Assembly: GCF_018736105.1 (NCBI RefSeq)
Contig: NZ_CP076135.1
Coordinates: forward strand, 4,276,001-4,340,000
DNA length: 64,000 nucleotides
From: Bradyrhizobium sediminis
GTDB taxonomy: Bacteria > Pseudomonadota > Alphaproteobacteria > Rhizobiales > Xanthobacteraceae
Direction: 5' to 3'
Below the pieces are notes generated by a model, which had not been told where the DNA came from, searched no databases, and saw only the letters and a list, made by a program, of their open reading frames with translations. Below are positions 47,002 through 56,494 of this stretch, one piece after another (positions within the stretch are counted from its first letter, which is position 1; every line of letters starts with the position of its first letter). Made by a program: the position numbers and the translations under genes.

Positions 47002-47532
47002 TTAATGCGGCTTTCGCCGGCGATATGTCACATAGGAGGTGTCGGCGCTGTCGTCCGGCCCGGCCGGATGCCGCACGCGCGCGACCTCTTCCCAATCGGC
47101 CGGATCGATGGCTGGAAGGTACGTATCGCCTTCGGGCCGGGCATGGACTTCGGTGATTTCCAGACGGTCGGCGCACGGCATCCATTGCGCGTAGATTTCG
47201 GCGCCGCCGATCACGGCGATCTCAGTGGCTAAACGCCGCAGCGCGTCGCCGGTCGCGACCGCGCGGGCGGCGGCGAACGACGTCGTCACCACCGCGCCTT
47301 CGGCGCGAAAGCCGGCATCGCGGGTAACGACGATGTTGGTCCGTCCGGGCAGCGGCCGGCGCAGCGAGGCGAAGGTCTTGCGGCCCATCACCACCGGCTT
47401 GCCCATCGTCATCGCCTTCAAGCGCTGCATGTCGGACTTCAGCCGCCATGGCATCGCGCCATGCGCGCCGATCACGCCATTCTCGGCGACCGCGACGATG
47501 AGGACGACTTCCGGTCGGGCCGTCGCGGTCAC
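47002..47532 (-). CDS. folA: Dihydrofolate reductase
   Basis: FolA reduces dihydrofolate to tetrahydrofolate with NADPH. The 176-residue protein begins with GTG 47532, which overlaps the thyA stop (GTGA). [31 protein letters not shown] is the substrate-binding start, [11 protein letters not shown] and the [11 protein letters not shown] motif bind cofactor. The thyA-folA order matches metabolic need: ThyA makes dihydrofolate that FolA recycles. Confidence 0.95.
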   Translation of the reverse strand: MTATARPEVVLIVAVAENGVIGAHGAMPWRLKSDMQRLKAMTMGKPVVMGRKTFASLRRPLPGRTNIVVTRDAGFRAEGAVVTTSFAAARAVATGDALRRLATEIAVIGGAEIYAQWMPCADRLEITEVHARPEGDTYLPAIDPADWEEVARVRHPAGPDDSADTSYVTYRRRKPH

Positions 47533-48323
47533 ACCGCGACCTCGGCCTTGATATGCGGGTGCGGGTCGTAGCCTTCGAGCACGAAGTCCTCGTAGCGGAA
47601 GGCGAAGATGTCCTTCACGTCGGGATTGATCTTCATGGTGGGCAGCGGCCGCGTCGGACGCGTCAGTTGCAGCCGGGCCTGATCGAGATGGTTCGAATAA
47701 AGATGAACGTCGCCGAAGCTGTGAACGAAGTCGCCGAGCTTCAGGCCCGTGACCTGCGCGACCATCATCGTCAGCAGCGCATAGGAAGCGATGTTGAAGG
47801 GCACGCCGAGAAACACGTCGGCGGAGCGCTGATAGAGCTGGCACGACAATTTGCCGTTGGCGACATAGAACTGAAACAGGCAATGACAGGGCGGCAGCGC
47901 CATCTTGTCGACGTCGGCCGGATTCCAGGCGCTGACGATCAGGCGCCGCGAATCCGGATTGCGCCGGATCATGTCGATGACATTGGAGATCTGGTCGATG
48001 CGGCGCCCGTCCGGCGCCGGCCACGATCGCCACTGCGATCCATAGACCGGGCCGAGATCGCCGTTGGCGTCGGCCCACTCGTCCCAGATCGAAACGCCGT
48101 TGTCCTTGAGGTATTTGATGTTGGTGTCGCCTTTGAGGAACCACAGCAGTTCGTGCACGATCGATTTCAGCGGCAGCTTCTTGGTGGTCAGCATCGGGAA
48201 ACCGGCGGCCAGGTTGAAGCGCATCTGATGGCCGAAGATCGACAACGTACCGGTGCCGGTGCGGTCGTGCTTCTCCGCGCCGTCAGAGAGAATCCGTTCG
48301 AGCAGGTCGTGGTACTGATTCAT
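47529..48323 (-). CDS. thyA: Thymidylate synthase
   Basis: ThyA methylates dUMP to dTMP with methylene-tetrahydrofolate. The 264-residue length is that of the short bacterial form. The catalytic cysteine is in [32 protein letters not shown] and VYGSQWRSW bind dUMP and folate, and the [25 protein letters not shown] stretch is the classical signature. It overlaps folA downstream. Confidence 0.97.
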   Translation of the reverse strand: MNQYHDLLERILSDGAEKHDRTGTGTLSIFGHQMRFNLAAGFPMLTTKKLPLKSIVHELLWFLKGDTNIKYLKDNGVSIWDEWADANGDLGPVYGSQWRSWPAPDGRRIDQISNVIDMIRRNPDSRRLIVSAWNPADVDKMALPPCHCLFQFYVANGKLSCQLYQRSADVFLGVPFNIASYALLTMMVAQVTGLKLGDFVHSFGDVHLYSNHLDQARLQLTRPTRPLPTMKINPDVKDIFAFRYEDFVLEGYDPHPHIKAEVAV

Positions 48324-48496
48324 GGCGTTGCGGATCCCGGGAAGGCCAAGTCTTAGCGGGCGGTCCGACCGGTCGACAGTGCCGACTCGGCCGGATGCTT
48401 AGATTATACCCGGAAAAATGAGGATCTGGCCGGCTTAAGGCAAGGGGAACAGGGACGCTCCGTCCCCTGCCCTCAAAACGGCTTCGCCGAGCGCAA

Positions 48497-49486
48497 TCAG
48501 TTGGTTGCGGGCTTGAGAACCGACGTCCACTTGGCGATTTCGCTCTTCACCAGCGCCGCCAGCGCTTCCGGCGTGCGTTCGGCCGTCGCCGGGATCACGC
48601 TGCCGAGATCGAACAGGCGCTTGCGGACGTTTTCATCGTCGAGCGCCTTGACCGCCGCCGCGTTGAGCTTGGCGATCACCTCGGGAGGAGTTCCCTTCGG
48701 CGCGAAGATCGCGCTCCAGGCCTGGGCCTGGAACGCCGGCAGGCCGGCCTCCGTGGTGGTCGGAACGTCGGGCAAGGACGGATTGCGCGCAGGCGTTGCC
48801 ACCGCATAGGCCTTGATGGTGCCGCCCTTGATCTGCGGCACGGCGTTGACGATCTGGTCGCACATATAATCGACCTGACCGCCGACCAGCGCATTCATAG
48901 CGGGACCTGTGCCGTTGAAGGGAACGCCGACCGGCTTGATGTCGAGGACCGAGTTCAGGAGCTGGCACGACACGTGCGAGACCGAGCCTATGCCGGCATG
49001 CGCCGCATTGATCTTTTCGACATTGGCTTTCACGTAGGTGACGAAATCCTTGAGATCCTTGGGCGGGAAATCCTTGCGTGCCAGGATCAGGATCGGGGTC
49101 CCGGCCAGCAGCGCGACCGGCTCGAAATCCTTTTCCGGATGATAGGCGAGCTTGGGATACAGCGGCACCGAAGCCGCGTGGGTGCCCATATGCCCGGTGA
49201 TCAGGGTATACCCGTCGTTGGCGGCGCGCGCGGCGCGGGCGGTCGCGGTGGTGCCGCCGGCCCCGACCACGTTCTCGATGATGATGCTCTGGCCCAGCGT
49301 CTGCGCCATATGCCCGGTAACGATGCGTGAGATGACATCGCTCGGCCCGCCGGCCGCGAACGGCACGATCATGGTGATGGAACGCGTCGGGTAGCCTTGC
49401 GCCTGGGCCTGGGCGGGAAGCGCGCTGCCCCCGGCAAGCGCAATCAGTCCACCGCTTGCCAGCAACCGACCATACCAGTTCATCAA
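48497..49486 (-). CDS. tctC: Tripartite tricarboxylate transporter substrate-binding protein (Bug family)
   Basis: The 329-residue secreted protein has a signal peptide and the TctC/Bug pattern: YPTRSITMIVPFAAGGPSDVISRIVTGHM, the loop GAGGTTATARAARAANDGYTL, and GTPPEVIAKLNAAAVKALDDENVRKRLFDLG near the end. Bug proteins bind carboxylates and amino acids. It is the third gene of a tctB-tctA-tctC unit. Ligand is unknown. Confidence 0.93.
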   Translation of the reverse strand: MMNWYGRLLASGGLIALAGGSALPAQAQAQGYPTRSITMIVPFAAGGPSDVISRIVTGHMAQTLGQSIIIENVVGAGGTTATARAARAANDGYTLITGHMGTHAASVPLYPKLAYHPEKDFEPVALLAGTPILILARKDFPPKDLKDFVTYVKANVEKINAAHAGIGSVSHVSCQLLNSVLDIKPVGVPFNGTGPAMNALVGGQVDYMCDQIVNAVPQIKGGTIKAYAVATPARNPSLPDVPTTTEAGLPAFQAQAWSAIFAPKGTPPEVIAKLNAAAVKALDDENVRKRLFDLGSVIPATAERTPEALAALVKSEIAKWTSVLKPATN

Positions 49487-49556
49487 TGTTCTCCGAAAAA
49501 AAAGCCCATTACCGCGATACCGGCACGAGCGACCGACACCTACATTAGACGACCCG

Positions 49557-49587
49557 GCATCCCGAAGTCGATTGGACTTCGGGATGC
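49557..49587. terminator. Hairpin between tctA and tctC
   Basis: GCATCCCGAAGTC (49557-49569) and GACTTCGGGATGC (49575-49587) form a perfect 13-base stem around GATTG. It lacks a T run. It may modulate transcript levels between the permease and the binding-protein gene. Confidence 0.6.
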
Positions 49588-49603
49588 TGCGCTTTGACGC
49601 ATG

Positions 49604-51172
49604 TCAGCTCTCGGACTCCACGAACACCTCGTCGCGCTTCTTGCGCAGCGACGGCAATACCGCCATCACCAGCAGGAACGCAGCGATCGCCATCAGCGCC
49701 GCCGAAAGCGGACGGGTTGCGAACACCGTCCAGTCGCCGCGCGAGATCAACAGCGCCCGGCGCAGGTTCTCTTCCATCAGGGGTCCGAGCACCATGCCGA
49801 GCAGCAGCGGCGCCGGCTCGAAATCGTGCTTGATCAACCAATAGCCGAGCAGCCCGAATATGCCGGCCAGCACCACGTCCATCGGCGCGTTGTTCACCGA
49901 ATAGATGCCGATCGCGCAGAAGATCACGATGGACGGGAACATCAGGCGATACGGCACCCGCAGCAACCGCACCCAGATCCCGACCAGCGGCAGGTTGATG
50001 ATCAGCAGCATCAGGTTGCCGACCCACATCGAGGCGATCATGCCCCAGACCAGTTCGGGCTGCTTCTGCATCACCTGCGGGCCCGGCACGATGCCGTGGA
50101 TGGTCATGGCGCCGACCATTAGCGCCATCACCGCATTGGGCGGAATGCCGAGCGTCAAGAGCGGAATGAACGAGGTCTGGGCGGCGGCGTTGTTGGCGCT
50201 TTCCGGCGCCGCCACCCCCTCGATCGCGCCGCGGCCGAACCGCGACGGATTCTTGGACAGCTTCTTTTCCATGGTATAGGCCGCAAACGAGGCGATGACC
50301 GCGCCGCCGCCCGGCAGAATGCCGAGGATCGATCCCAGCACCGTGCCGCGCAGGATCGCCGGTGTGGAATCGATCATGTCTTTCTTGGTCGGCATCAGGC
50401 CCGTGACCTTCTGCTGCACCAGTTCGCGGTCGCTTTCACCGCCGGCATCGAGATTGCGGATGATCTCGGCGAAGCCGAACAGACCCATCGCGACGGTGGC
50501 AAAGCCGAGGCCGTCCGCGAGTTCCGGGATGTTGAAGGACATCCGCGACGCGCCGGTCTCGATGTCGGAGCCGACCATCGACAGCAGCAGCCCGAACACG
50601 ATCATCGCGATCGCCTTCAGCACCGATCCCTTGGCGAGCACCACGGCGAAGATCAGGCCGAGCACCATCAGCGAGAAATATTCGGCGGGCCCGAACGCCA
50701 GCGCGAGCTTGGTCAGCGGCGCACCCAGCACCGCGATCAGCACGGTAGCGACGCAACCCGCAAAGAACGAGCCGATCGCGGCGATCGCCAGCGCCGGGCC
50801 TGCCCGGCCCTGCTTGGCCATCTGGAAGCCGTCGAGCGCGGTCACCACGGAGCCCGCCTCGCCCGGAATGTTGACCAGGATCGAGGTCGTCGAGCCGCCA
50901 TATTGAGCGCCGTAGTAGATGCCGGCGAGCATGATCAGCGCGCCGACCGGCGGCAGACCGAAGGTGATCGGCAACAGCATGGCCACCGTGGCGATGGTGC
51001 CGATGCCCGGCAGCACGCCGACCAGTGTGCCCACCAGCGCACCGATCAGGCAGAGCAGAATGTTGACGGGGATGGGAATCGACATGCCGCCGAGGAAGGC
51101 GGGGGTCCACTGCACCAACTGGAATACGACGCCGAAGCCGAGACCAAGGTTCGAAAAGATATCTCCCATCAC
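49604..51172 (-). CDS. tctA: Tripartite tricarboxylate transporter large permease TctA
   Basis: The 522-residue membrane protein has about twelve transmembrane helices. Family marks are GALVGTLVGVLPGIGTIATVAMLLPITF, AGIYYGAQYGGSTTSILVNIPGEAGSVVTALDGFQMAKQGRAG and GSILGILPGGGAVIASFAAYTMEKK. It carries the transport path with TctB and TctC using an ion gradient. It starts four bases past the tctB stop. Confidence 0.96.
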   Translation of the reverse strand: MMGDIFSNLGLGFGVVFQLVQWTPAFLGGMSIPIPVNILLCLIGALVGTLVGVLPGIGTIATVAMLLPITFGLPPVGALIMLAGIYYGAQYGGSTTSILVNIPGEAGSVVTALDGFQMAKQGRAGPALAIAAIGSFFAGCVATVLIAVLGAPLTKLALAFGPAEYFSLMVLGLIFAVVLAKGSVLKAIAMIVFGLLLSMVGSDIETGASRMSFNIPELADGLGFATVAMGLFGFAEIIRNLDAGGESDRELVQQKVTGLMPTKKDMIDSTPAILRGTVLGSILGILPGGGAVIASFAAYTMEKKLSKNPSRFGRGAIEGVAAPESANNAAAQTSFIPLLTLGIPPNAVMALMVGAMTIHGIVPGPQVMQKQPELVWGMIASMWVGNLMLLIINLPLVGIWVRLLRVPYRLMFPSIVIFCAIGIYSVNNAPMDVVLAGIFGLLGYWLIKHDFEPAPLLLGMVLGPLMEENLRRALLISRGDWTVFATRPLSAALMAIAAFLLVMAVLPSLRKKRDEVFVESES

Positions 51173-51176
51173 ACCC

Positions 51177-51677
51177 TCACCGGATCAGAAATTTTGGCCA
51201 CATCTGCAAAGGCAGACCGAGCGCGTAGGGAAACAACAGGCTGCAGAAGGTCGTCAGGCAAATGCCGACGATGATGGTCTCCTTCCATTTGGTTTCCGGC
51301 GTGCCGAGCGCCGAAATGAGGAAGCTCGCAAAGGCCGAAACCACCAGGCCCAGCGGACGAATGTTGATCGCAAAGGCGAGAATGGCCAGCGATACGAACA
51401 GCGGGCCTCGCCACGCATAGGTCGTAATATGCTCGCCATCGCTCACGAGACCGACGATCATCACCGCGACGCCGAGGCCGAGCAACAGAAACCCGAACAT
51501 GCGGGGCGCGGTTCCGGCTCCGAACGAAAATCCGCGCATGCCCTGAAGATCGCTCGATGCCCACAAGGCGAATACTGCGATAGCGATCAGCGCCAGGCCA
51601 CCGACGAAATCCTGCGGACCGCGTATCCATTTCGGCATGATGTATTTGACCGGCCCATAGCTCGGCGTATCACTCAT
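51177..51677 (-). CDS. tctB: Tripartite tricarboxylate transporter small permease TctB
   Basis: The product is 166 residues from ATG 51677, with GGGGAGAG upstream, and about four transmembrane helices. DFVGGLALIAIAVFALWASSDLQGMRGFSFGAGTAPRMFGFLLLGLG is typical of TctB. It is the first gene of the transporter unit. Confidence 0.9.
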   Translation of the reverse strand: MSDTPSYGPVKYIMPKWIRGPQDFVGGLALIAIAVFALWASSDLQGMRGFSFGAGTAPRMFGFLLLGLGVAVMIVGLVSDGEHITTYAWRGPLFVSLAILAFAINIRPLGLVVSAFASFLISALGTPETKWKETIIVGICLTTFCSLLFPYALGLPLQMWPKFLIR

Positions 51678-52079
51678 CGATCTCTCTCCCCGCACAGGGC
51701 TTCTCGCCCATTCTGTTTGGCTGTCATACCGGTCCGGCGATCCTGCCTACCGATTTTCGTCAGGTAACGCCAGCAAAACCCCATCCCCCGGCCAGCAGCA
51801 TCTAGAGCGGATTGAGATGGTTGGCAAAGGCCCGCACCGCGGCGGCGGCAGTGACCACGGGGCCGGCCGGCGCTCCCGCAATGCCGGCAACGGAATACCC
51901 GATCGGGGTATGATCGGCACATCCGGCCCGGCGGGATCTGCGATATCGCGAACGCGTCGACCCAACGGCATGTCCGAGATTTGGAACGGCGGTTCCGCCA
52001 GGGCCAGCCGGGGCGCATTCCCCGCCCAAATGCGGCGTTGCGGCTCTGTTTTTCCGGAGATTTGCCCCCTATATTGGAC
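51678..52079. other. Gap between tctB and ssrA
   Basis: No gene is supported here. A palindrome, ATACCC-GATCG-GGGTAT, is at 51895-51911, about 220 bases before tctB; it could be an operator for the transporter or mean nothing. The promoter for ssrA should lie near the right end. Confidence 0.4.
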
Positions 52080-52405
52080 GTGCCGGTTCGCCGGCTATGG
52101 AAATAAATTGCCGTCGCAATAAACCATTCGGACCCGGGGGCAGTACCCGGCGCCTCCACCCAAGCCCGCCGCGCCAAAACGCGGGTTTCGGCGGGGGCGA
52201 AACAGGATCGACGAGGGCGTAAAGGACGTGTTTTTTCCCGGTATGGTTCCGCCGTTATCGGGCTATGCAATAGTTGCAAACGACAACTATGCTCCGGTTG
52301 CTCAGGCCGCTTAAGCGGTTTGAAAAACCAAGTCTAAAGTCCTGGTGGGTTAAGCTCCGCCAGGCGGGGTTCGGAGGCACCTGGCAACAGAAGCCTCCAC
52401 TTCAT
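52080..52405 (+). ncRNA. ssrA: Circularly permuted two-piece tmRNA (ssrA)
   Basis: The tRNA-like 3' part comes first: TTCGGACCCGGGGGCAGTAC, a T arm, then CGCCTCC-ACC (52151-52160). A spacer follows, and the 5' part starts at 52193 with GGGGGCGAAACAGGATCGAC, whose GGGGGCG pairs with CGCCTCC to make the acceptor stem (one G-U). The tag frame GCA...TAA at 52276-52314 encodes ANDNYAPVAQAA. The 3' hairpin GGAGGC/GCCTCC lies at 52373-52398. This order is the alphaproteobacterial permuted form cut into two RNAs. The left end is approximate; the right end assumes a coding piece of about 213 bases. Confidence 0.93.
52276..52314 (+). other. tmRNA proteolysis tag reading frame
   Basis: The resume codon is GCA at 52276 and the stop TAA at 52312-52314. 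The twelve-residue tag ends in AQAA instead of the LAA of Escherichia coli; alphaproteobacterial tags typically share the ANDNYAPVA core. The tag marks proteins from stalled ribosomes for ClpXP. Confidence 0.93.
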
Positions 52406-52562
52406 TCGATTTGCCTGAAACGTGAGCCGTTTGCTGGAATTTCCGCCAGCGACGGTAACGCCTGCTGACCTCGGCCCGCTGCCGGGGTAGCATGGCCGGA
52501 ACAGGCGAGTCGGGGCATTGCCGCCGATCCGCGGCAGCATTTTAGACGCGACAGGACAGACC

Positions 52563-53072
52563 ATGGCGACCGACCACATCCGATACGACGTGCTGGCGCG
52601 TGACGCGCTGCGCGGCGTGCTGCGCCGCGTGCTGGCCGACGCCGCCGAGCACGGCCTTCCCGGGGAACACCATTTCTTCATCACCTTCCTGTCCACCGCC
52701 GAGGGCGTAAAGCTGTCGCCGCGGCTGCTGGCGCAATATCCGGAAGAAATGACCGTCATCCTTCAGCACCAGTTCTGGGACCTGGTGGTGACCGAAGACC
52801 GTTTCGAGGTCGGGCTGTCATTCGGCGGAATTCCCGAGCGGCTGGTGGTTCCGTTCAACGCGATCAAGAGCTTCTTCGACCCGTCGGTGCAGTTCGGCCT
52901 GCAGTTCGAGCCGGCGGACGCTGCGGCCGAGGCGCCGACGGCGAACCTGCCGGCCGTCGCCGCCCCCTCCGGGCTGCCGGTTGCGGCGCCTGCCGCCGAA
53001 ACCAGGGACGAGCCGGCCAAGCCGAGCGAGGGCGCCGAAGTGGTGCGGCTGGATCGCTTCCGCAAGAAATAA
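52563..53072 (+). CDS. sspB: SspB, ClpXP adaptor for ssrA-tagged proteins
   Basis: The product is 169 residues from ATG 52563. The substrate-binding fold shows HHFFITFLSTAEGVKLSPRLLAQYPEEMTVILQHQFWDLVV and RFEVGLSFGGIPERLVVPFNAIKSFFDPSVQFGLQFE, as in alpha-type SspB. A Pro/Ala-rich linker leads to the C-terminal EVVRLDRFRKK, the short tail that docks on the ClpX zinc domain. SspB grips the ssrA tag and hands tagged proteins to ClpXP. The tmRNA gene lies about 160 bases upstream on the same strand. Confidence 0.95.
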   Translation: MATDHIRYDVLARDALRGVLRRVLADAAEHGLPGEHHFFITFLSTAEGVKLSPRLLAQYPEEMTVILQHQFWDLVVTEDRFEVGLSFGGIPERLVVPFNAIKSFFDPSVQFGLQFEPADAAAEAPTANLPAVAAPSGLPVAAPAAETRDEPAKPSEGAEVVRLDRFRKK

Positions 53073-53181
53073 TCGGCGCGCAGGAAATCCTGCGGCCGTG
53101 TAGGATGAAGATGCCGCCGTCGCGCGGAACAGGCCGTGCGCCGGTTCCGAAAACAGCGACCTCGCGCAACGGACGCTATTT

Positions 53182-54600
53182 ATGGCCCGATCGACATCTC
53201 CATCGCGAACCAAATCCACCCGCAGCGAGAGCGACAGTTTCGGTCCGATCGAGGTTCCCGCCGACCGCTATTGGGGCGCGCAGACCGAGCGCTCCCGGCA
53301 GAACTTTCGCATCGGCCAGGACCGGATGCCGATGGCCATCGTCCGCGCGCTCGGCATGGTCAAACTGGCCTCGGCCGAAACCAATCGCGAACTCGGGCTG
53401 ATCGATGCGCGCCGCGCCGGCGCCATTGCGCGCGCCGCGCGCGAGGTGATCGACGGCAAGCTCGACGATCATTTTCCGCTGGTGGTCTGGCAGACCGGCT
53501 CCGGCACCCAGACCAACATGAACCTCAATGAGGTGATCGCCAATCGCGCCAACGAGCTGTTGGGCGGCGAGCTTGGCGCCAGGAAGCCGGTTCATCCCAA
53601 CGACCACGTCAACATGAGCCAGTCGTCGAACGACTCGTTCCCGACCGCCATGCATATCGCCGCCGCCCAGCGCATCACGGCTGACCTCATCCCCGCGCTG
53701 GGCGATCTGCATCGCGCGCTGCGCAAGAAGGAAAAGGCGTTCGCCCGCATCGTCAAGATCGGAAGGACGCACACCCAGGACGCCACGCCGCTGACGCTGG
53801 GCCAGGAATTCTCCGGCTATGCGGCGCAGGTCGAGAGCGGCATCGCGCGGCTGCGCGTGGCGGTGAAAGACCTTTATCCGCTGGCCCAGGGCGGCACCGC
53901 GGTCGGCACCGGCCTCAACTCGAAACCGAAATTCGCGAGGCTGTTCGCACGGCAGGTCGCCAGGATTACAGGATTGCCGTTCACCAGCGCCGCCAACAAG
54001 TTCGAGGCGCTGGCCGCCAACGACGCTTACGTCTTCGTGCACGGCGCGATCAATTCGGTGGCGACTGCGCTGTTCAAGATCGCCAACGACATCCGCCTTT
54101 TGGGATCGGGTCCGCGCTCCGGCCTCGGCGAATTGATCCTGCCCGAGAACGAACCGGGCTCCTCGATCATGCCGGGCAAGGTCAACCCGACGCAGTGCGA
54201 AGCGATGACCATGGTGTGCTGTCAGGTGTTCGGGAACCACACCGCCATCACCGTCGCCGGCAGCCAGGGCCATTTCGAGCTGAACGTCTACAAGCCGGTC
54301 ATGGCCCATTGCATGATGCAATCCATTCAATTGCTGGCCGACGTCGCGCGCTCCTTCACCGTCAACTGCGTCGAGGGAATCCGCGCCGACGAAAAGCGGA
54401 TCCGGAATTTGATGGAACGCTCGCTGATGCTGGTGACCGCGCTGGCGCCGAAGATCGGCTACGACAATGCGGCCAAGGTAGCGAAGTCGGCCCACGGCCG
54501 CGGAACCACGCTGAGGGAAGAGGCGGTGCGGCTGGGGCTGGTTTCGGCAGCCGAATTCGACCGGCTGGTGCAGCCGGACAAAATGACACACCCCGGCTGA
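53182..54600 (+). CDS. fumC: Class II fumarate hydratase
   Basis: The 472-residue enzyme interconverts fumarate and malate in the TCA cycle without iron-sulphur clusters. Key stretches are [39 protein letters not shown], the [15 protein letters not shown] site, [16 protein letters not shown] with the catalytic His and the signature [11 protein letters not shown]. The ATG at 53182 gives an N-terminal Ser/Arg-rich extension of about 15 residues. Confidence 0.97.
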   Translation: MARSTSPSRTKSTRSESDSFGPIEVPADRYWGAQTERSRQNFRIGQDRMPMAIVRALGMVKLASAETNRELGLIDARRAGAIARAAREVIDGKLDDHFPLVVWQTGSGTQTNMNLNEVIANRANELLGGELGARKPVHPNDHVNMSQSSNDSFPTAMHIAAAQRITADLIPALGDLHRALRKKEKAFARIVKIGRTHTQDATPLTLGQEFSGYAAQVESGIARLRVAVKDLYPLAQGGTAVGTGLNSKPKFARLFARQVARITGLPFTSAANKFEALAANDAYVFVHGAINSVATALFKIANDIRLLGSGPRSGLGELILPENEPGSSIMPGKVNPTQCEAMTMVCCQVFGNHTAITVAGSQGHFELNVYKPVMAHCMMQSIQLLADVARSFTVNCVEGIRADEKRIRNLMERSLMLVTALAPKIGYDNAAKVAKSAHGRGTTLREEAVRLGLVSAAEFDRLVQPDKMTHPG

Positions 54601-54614
54601 CCGCCGCGGCAAGC

Positions 54615-54632
54615 CCCCGTGGAATTACGGGG
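54615..54632 (+). terminator. Short hairpin after fumC
   Basis: CCCCGT (54615-54620) and ACGGGG (54627-54632) pair around GGAATT, 15 bases past the fumC stop, and an AT-rich tract follows. The stem is short, so the call is weak. Confidence 0.4.
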
Positions 54633-54881
54633 CAACGATATTATTATAGACCATAACACCTAAAGACTGAGACCAATCGGCTATCGTCGTTGATCCACCT
54701 CATGGTAGAGCAGCGCAATATTTGGTTTGGTTTTCGCAGAGCGAAACATATTTTTTAGTGCTATCAGAAGGTACTAACGGGGATTTCCTGGGATGACGAC
54801 CGAGCCGGCCGAGGCGAAAAGCCACTTACGCCCTCGCAACTATTTCTCTTGCCCTTCAGTATTTGGATAACGGAGGCAGGC

Positions 54882-55070
54882 ATGGGGGACGTGGTCAACC
54901 TGAAGCGATTCAAGAAGCGCGCCGAGCGCGAAGCGTCGGCGAAGCAGGCCGACGCCAACCGGACGCGGTTCGGCCGAACCAAATCCGAACGCGTTCTGGA
55001 CGAACAGCGCACGAGCCGTGCCAAGAATCTGCTGGACCAGCATCGCATCGACGGTGAGGACGCGCCATGA
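54882..55070 (+). CDS. DUF4169 small basic protein
   Basis: The product is 62 residues from ATG 54882, with CGGAGG just upstream. The sequence MGDVVNLKRFKKRAEREASA is strongly basic and helical and continues NRTRFGRTKSERVLDEQ. DUF4169 proteins are short and usually paired with a ribbon-helix-helix gene, as here, in alphaproteobacteria. Function is unknown. It overlaps the next gene in an ATGA. Confidence 0.88.
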   Translation: MGDVVNLKRFKKRAEREASAKQADANRTRFGRTKSERVLDEQRTSRAKNLLDQHRIDGEDAP

Positions 55071-55327
55071 AATCGCCGGTCGTAAAGCGCTCGATCGTGG
55101 TCGCCGGCCACAAGACCAGCGTCAGCCTCGAAGAGGCATTCTGGAACGGAATGAAGGAAATCTCGGGCCTGCGCGACATGACGCTGTCCGAACTGGTCGG
55201 CGAGATCGACTCCAACCGCCAGCAGGGCAACCTGTCGTCGGCTATTCGCCTGTTCGTGCTCGACTATTTCCGTACCCGCGCCATCGCCGCCACCGCTGCT
55301 GCATCGGATCCGAAGCCGCAGGGCTAG
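55067..55327 (+). CDS. Ribbon-helix-helix domain protein
   Basis: The 86-residue protein has VKRSIVVAGHKTSVSLEEAFWNGMKEISGLRDMTLSELVGEIDSNRQQGNLSSAIRLFVLDYFR, an RHH_4 type fold of one strand and two helices that normally binds DNA as a dimer. It is coupled to the DUF4169 gene by an ATGA overlap. It may regulate this operon. The targets are unknown. Confidence 0.9.
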   Translation: MKSPVVKRSIVVAGHKTSVSLEEAFWNGMKEISGLRDMTLSELVGEIDSNRQQGNLSSAIRLFVLDYFRTRAIAATAAASDPKPQG

Positions 55328-55404
55328 ACGCGGCGTCGAGCCGCATGTTGGTGAACTGGAGCCGATCGCAGCGGCCGACCGAGGGGCGCGGGGCGCGCAC
55401 AAAC

Positions 55405-56415
55405 ATGCAGGACCGGCTGGAGACATTTTCGCGAGGTGTGAACTTCACGCGCTATCGCGGCCAATCCGAGGGTCACTACGAGAGCTTTTTCCTGCGCGCG
55501 AACCACCCGCATCGTGCGCAGGCCTTCTGGATCCGCTACACGATCTTCAGTCCCAAGGGGCGCCCGGATGAAGCGATCGGCGAACTCTGGGCGATCTTTT
55601 TCAATGCCGAACAGAATCGCCACGCGGTCGCCAAGCAGGAATACCGGTTCGCCGACTGCGACTTCGATGCCTCGTCGTTCGGTGTGCGCATCGGCAAGGC
55701 GACGCTGCTGCCGAACCGGCTCGAGGGCACCATCGAAGGCGCGCAACATAGCCTGGCCTGGAACCTGAAATTCGAAGGGGATTCGCCGCCGGCTCTCCTG
55801 CTGCCTCTGGCGTTTTACGAACGCCGCTTTCCCGCGGCCAAGAGCATCGTCAGCCTGCCGATGGCGCGGTTCAGCGGCGTGCTGACCGTCGACGGAATGC
55901 AAATCGAGATCGCCGACTGGGTCGGCAGCCAGAACCACAATTGGGGATCGCGCCACACCGATCTCTATGCGTGGGGCCAGGTTGCCGGGTTCGACAACCA
56001 GCCCGACAGCTTTCTGGAGGTGGCGACCGCGCGGCTTCGGCTCGGGCCGTTCTGGACGCCGCCGATCACGCCGATGGTGCTTCGCCACAGGCAAAAGGAA
56101 TACGCGTTCACGGGATTGGGTCAGGCGATCCGGGCCAAAGGAAAGTTCGGATATTTTTCGTGGCAATTTGCGTCGCGAAACCGGGATGCCGAGATCACGG
56201 CCACGATATCGGCGCCGCGGGAGGCGTTCGTGGGATTGCGCTACTACAATCCGCCGGGTGGCGTGAAACACTGCCTCAACAGCAAGATTGCCCGCTGTAC
56301 GCTGCGTCTCACGAACAGGCGCGCCGGTACGACAGAGGTGCTGGAGACGAAGAACCGCGCGGCGTTCGAAATCCTTACCGATGACGAGACACACGGCGTA
56401 GAGATGTCGGCATGA
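55405..56415 (+). CDS. Lipocalin-like protein resembling AttH/CrtC or tocopherol cyclase
   Basis: The product is 336 residues from ATG 55405; ATG 55345 would add 20, placing it 17 bases after the RHH stop. Neither start has a good ribosome site. The protein is rich in aromatic beta strands: YRGQSEGHYESFFLRANHP, VGSQNHNWGSRHTDLYAWGQVAGFD and GLRYYNPPGGVKHCLNSKIARC. These resemble a double-barrel lipocalin fold such as AttH/CrtC or tocopherol cyclase. The likely role is binding or changing a lipid-like molecule. I am not sure of the family. Confidence 0.75.
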   Translation: MQDRLETFSRGVNFTRYRGQSEGHYESFFLRANHPHRAQAFWIRYTIFSPKGRPDEAIGELWAIFFNAEQNRHAVAKQEYRFADCDFDASSFGVRIGKATLLPNRLEGTIEGAQHSLAWNLKFEGDSPPALLLPLAFYERRFPAAKSIVSLPMARFSGVLTVDGMQIEIADWVGSQNHNWGSRHTDLYAWGQVAGFDNQPDSFLEVATARLRLGPFWTPPITPMVLRHRQKEYAFTGLGQAIRAKGKFGYFSWQFASRNRDAEITATISAPREAFVGLRYYNPPGGVKHCLNSKIARCTLRLTNRRAGTTEVLETKNRAAFEILTDDETHGVEMSA

Positions 56416-56494
56416 AGGCGCGCTTTAGCCGAATACGCGCCAGCCGCGGGCGCCTCCCACTGGGAGCGCGCCCGCCGAATGGCGTCCGCAAATT

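Noticed and set aside
48440..48480. Hairpin after tctC as a terminator
   Set aside because: GGGACG/CGTCCC is only six base pairs with mismatched flanks and no T run.
54640..54880. Hidden gene in the AT-rich gap after fumC
   Set aside because: Both strands have frequent stops and no ribosome site before a usable frame; it is more likely a promoter region for the DUF4169 operon.
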